This document shows positions 39,174 to 46,152 of a DNA stretch of 46,152 nt, piece after piece (position 1 is the first letter of the stretch; each line of letters opens with the position of its first letter). The notes under the pieces were generated by a model. It was not told the DNA's origin. It was given only the letters and a program-made list of their open reading frames with translations, and ran no database searches. Source of the stretch: Schaalia georgiae DSM 6843 (GTDB lineage: Bacteria; Actinomycetota; Actinomycetes; Actinomycetales; Actinomycetaceae); the NCBI RefSeq assembly GCF_000429245.1, contig NZ_AUBM01000007.1, forward strand, positions 1-46,152. The letters are read 5' to 3'. Both the position numbers and the translations under genes were made by a program.

Positions 39174-40709
39174 CTACCGGCGCCGACGGCGCGACATGTC
39201 GTCGATGCGCACGCCCTTGACGTCCATGTCGTCCAGGGCGACCACCCGGTCGCGCTTGACCAGGTGGAACCCCAGCCACACGATCAGGAACAGGGGCAGG
39301 CCGACGTAGGAGGGCAGGACCTCCATGTACGTCCCCTGCACGAACGCCTCGTAGACCTGGCCGATCATGATGATGATGCACATGGAGAAGGCCAGGATCG
39401 GCCCCGCCGGGAAGAAGGGCGAGCGGTAGGGCAGGTCGTCCAGGGAGTACCCCTGGCGCACGTAGGCGCGGCGGAAGCGCCAGTGCGCCGCGGCGATGCC
39501 CAGCCACATGACGATCCCGGACAGGCCGACGATGTTCACCAGCCACGTGTAGGCGACGCCCTCGCCGACCAGAGCCGTCAGGAACGCGCAACCTCCCATC
39601 AACGCGGTGACGATCATGGCGTTGACCGGCACCCCGTGGCGGCTCACGTAGCTGAACATCTTGGGCGCCTGCCCCACCAAGGCCATGGAGTGCAGCATCC
39701 GCGAGGCCGCGTACAACCCGGAGTTGCCCGCCGACAGGATGGAGGTGAGGATCACGGCGTTCATGATGGCCGCTGCGCCGCCGACGCCCAGGCGCGCGAA
39801 CACGAGGGTGAAGGGGGATTGGGCGACGTTCGACTCGCTGGCGGCCAGCAGGTTCGGGTCGGTGAAGGGCAGCAGCGTCCCGATGACGGCGATCGCTCCG
39901 ATGTAGAAGATCATGATGCGCCAGAAGACCGTGCGGATCGATTTGGGCACGTCCTTGTGAGGATTCTCCGATTCGCCTGCGGCGATGCCCACCAGCTCCG
40001 TCCCCTGGAACGAGAAGCCTGCGATCATGAACACGGCGACGACGCCCAGGAACCCTCCGTGGAAGGGGCCGTCCTCGAGGGTCCAGTTCGTCAGCCCCGG
40101 GGAGGCCGATCCCATCACCCCGAAGATCATGGCGACGCCGGCGATCAGGAAGACGACGACGGTGACCACTTTGATGGTCGCGAACCAGAACTCCGCTTCG
40201 CCGTACACGCGGGCTGAGAGCGCGTTGAGCATGACGAGGAACGCCAGGAAGCCCCCTGCCCACACCCACGAGGGGACGTTGGGGAACCAGTAGTACATGA
40301 CCAGGCCCGAGGCCACCAGGTCCGCAGCGACGGTGATCGCCCAGTTGAACCAGAAGTTCCAGCCCATCGCGAAGCCGAAGGAGGGGCTGATGAACTTCGT
40401 GGCGTAGGTCTGGAAGGAGCCAGCGATCGGCTGGTGGGCGCTCATCTCGCCGAGGGACTGCATGAGCAGGAGCACCATGATCCCGACCGCCGCGTAGGAG
40501 ACGAGGGCGCCGCCCGGACCGGCCTTGGACACGGTGGCGCCCGAGGCGACGAACAGGCCGGTGCCGATCGCGCCGCCGATGGCGATCATCCGCATGTGGC
40601 GGCCAGATAGCTTGCGCTTGAGCTGGGTGCTCCTTCCCTCCTTCGAGGCGATGACCTCATCGATGCTGGGACCGGCGTCTTCTGCTGCGGAGGGTTTGGT
40701 CTCACTCAT
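39174..40709 (-). CDS. Amino-acid permease, LysP-like (APC superfamily)
   Basis: A proton-coupled amino-acid importer of 511 residues with about 12 helices. The first helix carries the APC substrate motif IAIGGAIGTGLFVASG. GEMSAHQPIAGSFQTYATKFISPSFGFAMGW and the helix-6 FQGTELVGIAAGES segment fit the AAT/LysP branch best (lysine is the likeliest substrate, but this is not certain). The N-terminal 50 residues are soluble and acidic. The ATG at 40709 has AGGAG 7 nt upstream; the upstream open frame is not protein-like. A TACAGT box at 40791-40796 may be its promoter. Confidence 0.87.
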   Translation of the reverse strand: MSETKPSAAEDAGPSIDEVIASKEGRSTQLKRKLSGRHMRMIAIGGAIGTGLFVASGATVSKAGPGGALVSYAAVGIMVLLLMQSLGEMSAHQPIAGSFQTYATKFISPSFGFAMGWNFWFNWAITVAADLVASGLVMYYWFPNVPSWVWAGGFLAFLVMLNALSARVYGEAEFWFATIKVVTVVVFLIAGVAMIFGVMGSASPGLTNWTLEDGPFHGGFLGVVAVFMIAGFSFQGTELVGIAAGESENPHKDVPKSIRTVFWRIMIFYIGAIAVIGTLLPFTDPNLLAASESNVAQSPFTLVFARLGVGGAAAIMNAVILTSILSAGNSGLYAASRMLHSMALVGQAPKMFSYVSRHGVPVNAMIVTALMGGCAFLTALVGEGVAYTWLVNIVGLSGIVMWLGIAAAHWRFRRAYVRQGYSLDDLPYRSPFFPAGPILAFSMCIIIMIGQVYEAFVQGTYMEVLPSYVGLPLFLIVWLGFHLVKRDRVVALDDMDVKGVRIDDMSRRRRR

Positions 40710-40901
40710 GCCGCGACTCCTGGGGTTGTCCGGGCCGTTCCCGGCCCTCGGTGCGCTGCCATTGCTTGGCCCGCCTTTTTCGCTTCCTTGACTGTAGTCC
40801 ACTGGAAGGGGTTCCGGCACCCCTCCCCACATGGTGGCCGGGCGCTGCGGGACGAGGCGGGCGCCGTGCGCGGGCCCCTGCGCCGTCCCCCGCGGGGGCG
40901 C

Positions 40902-41681
40902 TCACACCGAGTGGCGGTGCAAGGCGGCGCCCACCGTCTCGAGGCGCGCCTGGGCGGCTTCCTCCTCGTAGGGCCCCAGGCGCAGATCCTCGACGATCCT
41001 GCCATCGACCAGGACCAGCACGCGGTCGGCGCGGGCCGCGACGCGCGCGTCGTGGGTGACGACCACCATCGTGGTGCCCGAGGCGTGGACCCGTCCGAAC
41101 AAGTCGAGGATGGAGGTCGCCGCGGAGTGGTTGAGCGCCCCCGTGGGCTCGTCCGCGAAGAGGACCGCGGGGTCGTTGATCAGGGCCCTGCAGATGCCCG
41201 CGCGCTGCAGCTGCCCGCCCGACACCTCGGTGACGCCGCTCGAGGCGCACTCGCCGATCCCCATCTGCTCCATGAGGGCTCGTCCGCGCTCCACGACCTC
41301 GTCGCGCGGGCGCAGGCCCGCCAGGAATCCTGGGAGGACGATGTTGTCCAGCAGGTTCAGGGTCGCCATGAGGTGCGCCTGCTGGAAGACGAAACCGAAC
41401 TCCGTCAGCCTCAGCGATGCGAGTTCCTTCTCCCCCAGTCCCGTGATCTCGCGCCCCCGCGCCACGACCCTGCCGGAGTCGGGCCGGTCCATTCCGCTCA
41501 GGCAGTGCATCAAGGTCGATTTCCCCGAACCCGACGGGCCCATGACGGCGACGAACTCCCCGTCGGCGATGTCGAGATCGAGGTCCTCCAGAACGGGGGC
41601 CCCGTAGGATTTGGTCAGACGGCGGGCACTCAACGCGGGCGCCGCGTCCCCATTCGTCCCAAGGCTTGTCTCGGTGGTCAT
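40902..41681 (-). CDS. ABC transporter ATP-binding protein (MacB/LolD type)
   Basis: The 259-residue ATPase that partners the FtsX-type permease just upstream. Walker A GPSGSGKS (about 52-59), Q-loop FVFQQAHLM, signature VSGGQLQR, Walker B AVLFADEPTGAL and the H-loop VTHD are all present. The ATG at 41681 follows GAGGAG; a GTG at 41687 is in frame. The gap to the permease stop is 9 nt, so the two are co-transcribed under the TetR-type regulator. Confidence 0.92.
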   Translation of the reverse strand: MTTETSLGTNGDAAPALSARRLTKSYGAPVLEDLDLDIADGEFVAVMGPSGSGKSTLMHCLSGMDRPDSGRVVARGREITGLGEKELASLRLTEFGFVFQQAHLMATLNLLDNIVLPGFLAGLRPRDEVVERGRALMEQMGIGECASSGVTEVSGGQLQRAGICRALINDPAVLFADEPTGALNHSAATSILDLFGRVHASGTTMVVVTHDARVAARADRVLVLVDGRIVEDLRLGPYEEEAAQARLETVGAALHRHSV

Positions 41682-41690
41682 TGGCACTCC

Positions 41691-44000
41691 TCAGTCGGTG
41701 TCGGTCAGGGTGATGGAGGGCAGGGGCCTGAGCGCGAGCCCCACTGCCATGGCGGTGGCGGACAGGAGCGCCGCCGGCACCACCACCCCTATCAGCAATG
41801 GATCGGCCAGCAGGTGCAGATCGGGGGCCCCGCGGCTGGCGAGGACCAGCCCCACGGCCCATTCGCCGGCGGTCATCGCCATGGCGACGCCCAGGGCGAC
41901 CCCGATCGCTGCGACCACGCCGAAGCGCGTGAAGTACTGGCCAGCGACGGAGCGCACGGTCGAGCCGAGCGCTCGCAGAACAGCGATACTCCCGCGCTCA
42001 CGGGCGAGGACCAGGACGGAGTAGAGGGCCGTGATGAGGAACGCGAGCCCGAGGGATATCACGAGGGCCATCGCGGCCAGGACATCCACTTGCGACTGGG
42101 TCGCCCCGAAGAACTGCGAGGCGTACTCGACCATCTCCACGACCTGCGCCCCTGGGTGCTCGCGCGAGAGGTCCTGTGCGACCTCCCGCGCGTCCTCCCC
42201 GCTCGCCACGTCCGCGTACATGAGTTGCCACAGCGCGGGAGTGGAGTCGTCGAAGGCCGCCTTCGCGGTGAGCCCGTTGTTGGTGATGTCCTGGTACACC
42301 CCGACGACTGCGAGTTCCCTTTCGCCTTCGGAGCCCTTGACCGTCACCGTCGCGCCGAGGGTGGCGCCCGCCTCGGCCGCCTGGCTGTGGGACAGGGCGA
42401 TCTCCTGATCGTTCAGGGGCGCGCGCCCCGACATGTAGTTCACCGGGAAGGCGCTGTGGTCCCCGATGTCGATGAGCACTGACGCCCATGCGCCGTCCTT
42501 GTTGAGCATCGTGTAGTCCCTGCGCATGATGACGACTTGCTTCGCGATCCGCGGGTCGGCGGCGAAGTCCTGGGCGATCTCCTCGATGTCCGCGACTCCG
42601 GCGCGCGCATCGACCCGAAGATCCGCCTGGCCCACCCCCAGGTACGTCGCGCTCCGGGGGTCGGCGAGGGTCGTCGACACGTTCATGGGCAGCACCGCGG
42701 TGAAGGCGCACAGGGCCAGGACTCCGAGCAGGAGGGCGTTCGCGGGGCGCAGCGCCTCACGCACCCCGAGCCACGCGTGCGGGCCGAGCAGGCGGGCGCG
42801 CGAGAGCCTCCACCGGCGGCGGGGCCGTCCCGCGCGTCCGCTGGTCCCGCTGCGAAGGGCCTCCACTGCGCTGATCCTGCCCAGTCGGCGCAGAACCAAC
42901 CACGCGGAACCGACGACCACCGCCGCCAAGCCCGCCGCCACCAGGACGGGCCCCACGGCTCCGCCCACCGTCGTCGGCGGCGTGCCGAGGTAAAGGGTGG
43001 TCGGCGCCTCCAGGGACGAGGCGAGCAGATGGGACAGCGCGTAGCCGGCGCCACCGCCCACTGCGGCGATGACCGCGTACTTGAGCAGGTAGAGGCGCCG
43101 GATTCCCGCCTGGGGGGCGCCGATCGCCTTGAGCACCGCCACCTGGGGCAGGTCCGTCTCGAGGGCGGCCAGGACCGTGTAGCGCAGGGCCAGCACTGCC
43201 ACGGCGGCGAGCACGCCGGCCACCACCAGTGCGACCGCGGCGATGAGCATCGTGGACAACGCGTTCATCAGTTGGATCTGCGCCGCGGTCACCGCGATCC
43301 CGGTGCTGGGGAGCCCAGCGGCCTTGTACTCCTCACTGACGGCGGCGGCGCTGGCCCCGTCGGCCAGGTCGAACTCGATGAGGTACTCGGGTTCAGCGAT
43401 GTGCTCGTCCAACGAGGAGAAGTCCTCGGGGTTGACGACCAGCCGCTTGGAGGGGACCATCGCGGCATTCATCTGCGCGTCGCGGAGGAATCCAGCCACG
43501 CGCAAGTCGATCCGCCACTCCCCCGTGTCCACAGTGACCGTGTCCCCGGCCTCGGCGAGTTCCGCCGCCTTGTAGTGGATCGGCAAGTAGACCTGCCCCG
43601 GATCGGGCAGCACGCGCTCACCGTTCTCGTCGAGCAGCAGATCGATGCGCTCGGGCGCGGTGACGAATGCGGGCTCCAGGTACGAGGCGGCCTGGACGGC
43701 TCCCCCGATGGAGAGCTGCGCCCGGGGGACCGGCAGTGTCCGCATGACCATGTAGTCCTTGACATCCGCGCGCGAGTCCGCCCATTGCGCGATCGCGCGG
43801 GAGTCCGCCTCGCCGGTGTGCATCTGGACGAGGTCGGGGACCCTGGCGCGCTCCGACAGGCGGTCCACTGCGGAGACCGTATCGATGATGAGGGAGGCGC
43901 TCGCGGAGGCGAGAGTCGCCGCCAACGCGACAAGGGCGACCAGTACTGCGGCCACCGCCCGCCCGCGGGCGAGATCGGCTTTCAGGAGTCTGAGCAGCAC
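41691..44000 (-). CDS. FtsX-like ABC transporter permease
   Basis: A 769-residue membrane protein with the duplicated FtsX layout: helix 1 (about 15-37), an extracytoplasmic domain (about 40-235), three helices (about 240-375), a loop, helix 5 (about 415-440), a second extracytoplasmic domain (about 440-640) and three final helices. Each half contains the FtsX motif (VAVLKAIGA and IAVLRALGST). Such transporters export peptides or lipids or act mechanically; the cargo is unknown. The GTG at 44000 overlaps the tetR end by 19 bp and has GGAGG 8 nt upstream. Confidence 0.88.
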   Translation of the reverse strand: MLLRLLKADLARGRAVAAVLVALVALAATLASASASLIIDTVSAVDRLSERARVPDLVQMHTGEADSRAIAQWADSRADVKDYMVMRTLPVPRAQLSIGGAVQAASYLEPAFVTAPERIDLLLDENGERVLPDPGQVYLPIHYKAAELAEAGDTVTVDTGEWRIDLRVAGFLRDAQMNAAMVPSKRLVVNPEDFSSLDEHIAEPEYLIEFDLADGASAAAVSEEYKAAGLPSTGIAVTAAQIQLMNALSTMLIAAVALVVAGVLAAVAVLALRYTVLAALETDLPQVAVLKAIGAPQAGIRRLYLLKYAVIAAVGGGAGYALSHLLASSLEAPTTLYLGTPPTTVGGAVGPVLVAAGLAAVVVGSAWLVLRRLGRISAVEALRSGTSGRAGRPRRRWRLSRARLLGPHAWLGVREALRPANALLLGVLALCAFTAVLPMNVSTTLADPRSATYLGVGQADLRVDARAGVADIEEIAQDFAADPRIAKQVVIMRRDYTMLNKDGAWASVLIDIGDHSAFPVNYMSGRAPLNDQEIALSHSQAAEAGATLGATVTVKGSEGERELAVVGVYQDITNNGLTAKAAFDDSTPALWQLMYADVASGEDAREVAQDLSREHPGAQVVEMVEYASQFFGATQSQVDVLAAMALVISLGLAFLITALYSVLVLARERGSIAVLRALGSTVRSVAGQYFTRFGVVAAIGVALGVAMAMTAGEWAVGLVLASRGAPDLHLLADPLLIGVVVPAALLSATAMAVGLALRPLPSITLTDTD

Positions 44001-44662
44001 TGGGGCGCCTCCGCATCGGTGTGGGGAAGCGGCTGGGAGCCGCCCGTGGCCGCGGAGGCGAGGGCTCCGGGTTCGCAGCCGAGCAGTGTCTCAGCGGCGT
44101 GGAGGATCCCGAGGGTCCGCCGCGGGAGCTCGTCGTGGTCGCCGGTGAAGATGCCCTCGTCCAGCAGTATGCCCGCACTGGTGAGAAGGATCTCGACGGC
44201 TTCGCGGGGATGGGGGGTGGAGAAGACACCTTCCGCGATCCCCTGTTCCACGACGTCGGTGAGAATGGGCGCGAGGGCGCGGACCATCTCGACGATGGTG
44301 AGGATGTGGAACTGCGCATTGCCACTGGCGTGGAGCTCCTCGGCGAGTTCGCGCTCGGGCTGTTCGACCCGGCTGGCGGCGGCCACGGCGACGAACTTGG
44401 CGATTGCACCGCCCGGCCCCTCGGCGAGGGCCCTGGCGGCCGAGGCGGCCTGCTGGGTCGTCCGGTCGATGAGGGCCCGCAGGATCTCATCTTTGGACGA
44501 GAAGTGGTAGTAGAGGGTGCCTTTCGCGATCCCGATCTCGGCGATGACGTCTTCGACGGATGTGTTCTGGAATCCCTTGGCGACGAATAGGCGCTGCGCC
44601 GTGTCGAGGATCTCCGCGCGGCGCGATGGCGCCGCTTTGGTGGAACGGGGTTTGGGTGTCAT
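43982..44662 (-). CDS. TetR-family repressor of the ABC transporter operon
   Basis: A 226-residue regulator. The N-terminal helix-turn-helix (about 14-60) reads RAEILDTAQRLFVAKGF, SVEDVIAEIGIAKGTLYYHF, SSKDEIL. The ligand domain follows. It overlaps the permease gene downstream, and the operator lies just upstream of it, so it most likely represses its own operon until a ligand, perhaps a substrate of the transporter, binds. The ATG at 44662 has GGAG at 5 nt; the upstream open frame is antisense-like. Confidence 0.9.
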   Translation of the reverse strand: MTPKPRSTKAAPSRRAEILDTAQRLFVAKGFQNTSVEDVIAEIGIAKGTLYYHFSSKDEILRALIDRTTQQAASAARALAEGPGGAIAKFVAVAAASRVEQPERELAEELHASGNAQFHILTIVEMVRALAPILTDVVEQGIAEGVFSTPHPREAVEILLTSAGILLDEGIFTGDHDELPRRTLGILHAAETLLGCEPGALASAATGGSQPLPHTDAEAPQCCSDS

Positions 44663-44710
44663 ATCTGCTCCGTACTCGGACGCGTCGAGCGCTCTGGGAC
44701 AACTTAACCG

Positions 44711-44763
44711 ACCGACCGTCAGTCGGTAAGGGCTACCGTACTCCCCTTCCCCTTTCGTGTCAA
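44711..44763 (-). promoter_or_regulatory. Promoter and TetR operator of the tetR-ABC operon
   Basis: TTGACA (44758-44763) is a perfect -35, with a 17-bp spacer to TACGGT (44735-44740); the start is near 44728. ACCGAC-CGTCA-GTCGGT (44711-44727) is a palindrome with 6-bp arms immediately downstream of the start, an ideal autorepression site. Confidence 0.75.
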
Positions 44764-44817
44764 CGCGCTTCCCGCACCCCCGACGAGGCGCGCCCGGACC
44801 TATTGCGCCTCTCCACC

Positions 44818-44948
44818 GGCGTCCCGTCTCCGACGGGACGCCGCTGGCCCTGCGGAAGCAGGCGGGGCACAGCCCGCGATCCGACAGCGCGCCCGCCCGG
44901 GCGCGCAGTGCGCTGGCGGGGGCGGGGACCCATGTCCCCGCCCCCGCC
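44818..44948 (-). terminator. Three consecutive perfect hairpins downstream of the Q/P-rich membrane gene
   Basis: Hairpin 1: 44915-44929 with 44934-44948, a perfect 15-bp stem and 4-nt loop. Hairpin 2: 44887-44894 with 44899-44906, 8 bp and loop GCCC. Hairpin 3: 44818-44828 with 44832-44842, 11 bp and loop TCC. They are met in that order by a transcript leaving the gene that ends at 45097 and probably insulate the tetR operon. The remainder of 44764-45029 shows no gene. Confidence 0.6.
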
Positions 44949-45029
44949 CCGTTGTGAGGGCCGCGCTGCCGCACCAGGCCAATAGGGCCGCCCGAAACGC
45001 CGATCAGGATGTCGCTGGCGCAGATCCCC

Positions 45030-45115
45030 GGCTCCCTACTGGTAGGGGTTCGTCACGATCAGCGGCGCCGCGCTGCCGGGCGCACTGATCGGCTCCCTAC
45101 TGGTAGGGGTTCGTC
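45030..45115. repeat. Perfect 25-bp direct repeat across the 3' end of the membrane gene
   Basis: 45030-45054 and 45091-45115 are identical over 25 bp (period 61); the second copy contains the stop codon. Between them GATCAG (45057-45062) and CTGATC (45085-45090) form an inverted repeat with an internal GCGCC/GGCGC stem, which could act as a first terminator. Confidence 0.8.
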
Positions 45116-46152
45116 GTCCCCGCCTGGTACGGGTTCGTCCCTCCCGGCTGGTACAAGCGGCTCTCCCCGCCCGTCTGCACCGACTGCGCCGGACCGCCCG
45201 CTCCCGGCTGGGAGCCTACGGCTCCGCCCTGTGACTTCTTCAGCCCCAGGGCCTGGAGCACGGTCGCGACCACCATGAGCAGCACGGAGAACAATCCGAT
45301 GTACCAACCGTACGAAAGGGTGAAAATGCCCAGGTTGCCCGTCGCCACCGCCACCCAGGTCACGACGACCGCTATGACCACGGTCGCCACGCCGCCGAGA
45401 ACTACCGAGGCGAGAAGTGCCCACCGCTTCTTCACGAACCACGAGGCCAAGGCCACTACTACGATCGGGGCGGTGCCGATCATCAGAATGGTGCCCTGCA
45501 GAGTACCGAAGAGGGAGTACCCGGTACCGTCGTGGCTGAGGTAGGGCAGGAAAACGCTGCCGATCGCAACCGCTGAGGCGACAAGCAGACCGAGGAACGC
45601 GATCAGCCGGGGGCCCGATCCGCCCTCGTTCGCAGTCGCGCCTTGCGCCCCTTGCCCCTGCGGGCCAGCCGACCAGTCGGATGAGTATGTGTACTGGCTG
45701 CTGTAGGAAGGCGTCTGCGGGTTCGCCGCCTGGGGGTTCCACTGGCTTTCCCCGGACTGTGGAGCGTGGGGCTCCGCCGACTGCGGCTTCCATGGCTCCG
45801 ACTGCCCCTGCGGGGCCGCGAAGGATGCCTGCGGCTCCTGAGGGCGCGGGGATTCTTGTACGGCATGGGCGCGCTCGTCGGGCTGGGCACCCCAGGAGGG
45901 TTCCGGCTCCACGGAGGACTCGACCGCCGGGGCCTCCGCCTGCGGCTCCTGGACCCCCCCGGGCGCACTGGGCGCCTGGGGCTGCGCCTGCGCATCGGCA
46001 TGGGCGCGCTTATCGGACTGGGCACCCCACATGGGCTGGGGCTCTGCGACCGGCTGGGCCTGCCCGCCGGGCTGGGACCACTGACCCTGAACCGGCTGAA
46101 CCTGCCCACCCGGCTGCTGCCACTGACCCTGAACCGGCTGAACCTGCCCACC
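45097..46152 (-). CDS. Q/P-rich membrane protein, N-terminus outside the window (partial)
   Basis: The frame is open to the window edge, so at least 351 residues are present and the start is not visible. The first 180 residues seen are low complexity, rich in Gln, Pro, Ser and Ala. A repeat QPGGQVQPVQGQW occurs near the edge, and two copies of a WGAQxDxRAHA motif follow. Four hydrophobic helices (IAFLGLLVASAVAIGSVF, ILMIGTAPIVVVALASWF, ALLASVVLGGVATVVIAV, GLFSVLLMVVATVLQALG) come next, then a short tail ending with repeated TNPYQ. The plan (disordered Q/P-rich head, four helices) is common in actinobacterial surface-associated proteins of unknown function. The initiator Met at 46032 is possible but not needed. 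Confidence 0.75.
   Translation of the reverse strand, partial: GGQVQPVQGQWQQPGGQVQPVQGQWSQPGGQAQPVAEPQPMWGAQSDKRAHADAQAQPQAPSAPGGVQEPQAEAPAVESSVEPEPSWGAQPDERAHAVQESPRPQEPQASFAAPQGQSEPWKPQSAEPHAPQSGESQWNPQAANPQTPSYSSQYTYSSDWSAGPQGQGAQGATANEGGSGPRLIAFLGLLVASAVAIGSVFLPYLSHDGTGYSLFGTLQGTILMIGTAPIVVVALASWFVKKRWALLASVVLGGVATVVIAVVVTWVAVATGNLGIFTLSYGWYIGLFSVLLMVVATVLQALGLKKSQGGAVGSQPGAGGPAQSVQTGGESRLYQPGGTNPYQAGTTNPYQ

Overview
The window is a stretch of high-GC actinobacterial chromosome. The whiB1-type regulator, the PdtaS-type histidine kinase, the gatCAB order, the DUF2505 and DUF4232 proteins and many apparent leaderless promoters all point to Actinobacteria. A member of the Actinomycetaceae (Actinomyces/Schaalia-like) is my best guess; this is inferred from gene content, not from a database search.

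Layout. (1) 1-6702: housekeeping. An ACT-domain malic enzyme and the gatC-gatA-gatB operon are on the minus strand, and a two-HKD phospholipase D/cardiolipin synthase-like gene diverges from gatC. (2) 6764-10501: one very long gene of visibly lower GC. It encodes an unfamiliar defence-like protein with a nuclease-like N-terminus, a region resembling a degenerate NTPase and a long helical tail, and is the best candidate here for an undescribed system. (3) 10609-24465: mainly core genes: ligA, an orphan FHA-FtsK/EssC-like ATPase, whiB, pdtaS, DUF2505, osmC-thyA-folA, an SGNH hydrolase diverging from an MFS exporter, and fumC. (4) 24541-28280: accessory genes. These are a Sfp-type phosphopantetheinyl transferase, a broken lysR, a zinc-type macrodomain protein with a duplicated N-terminus, and two tandem paralogous four-helix membrane proteins that carry copies of the same promoter. 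(5) 28299-36572: a defence island. It holds a complete type I restriction-modification system (hsdM-hsdS, a GIY-YIG/DUF4357 gene, and hsdR in the same direction), an inverted Panacea/DUF4065 gene between the GIY-YIG gene and hsdR, then a divergent RHH antitoxin with a frameshifted toxin. (6) 36800-46152: a Na+/H+ antiporter broken in a run of eight Gs, a DUF4232 lipoprotein, a LysP-like permease, a tetR-FtsX permease-ATPase operon with a clear promoter and operator, and the C-terminal part of a Q/P-rich membrane protein that leaves the window.

How it works together. The core genes cover C4 metabolism (malic enzyme, fumarase), Gln-tRNA/Asn-tRNA amidation, dTMP/folate metabolism (ThyA with DHFR, translationally coupled) and DNA ligation. 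The accessory genes are largely defence, toxin-antitoxin and ADP-ribosylation-related. Recurrent themes are TANNNT boxes 5-8 nt before start codons (likely leaderless mRNAs), frameshifts (two in poly-G runs, one in a toxin), and short tandem duplications at gene ends. No rRNA, tRNA, CRISPR array, integrase or transposase was seen.
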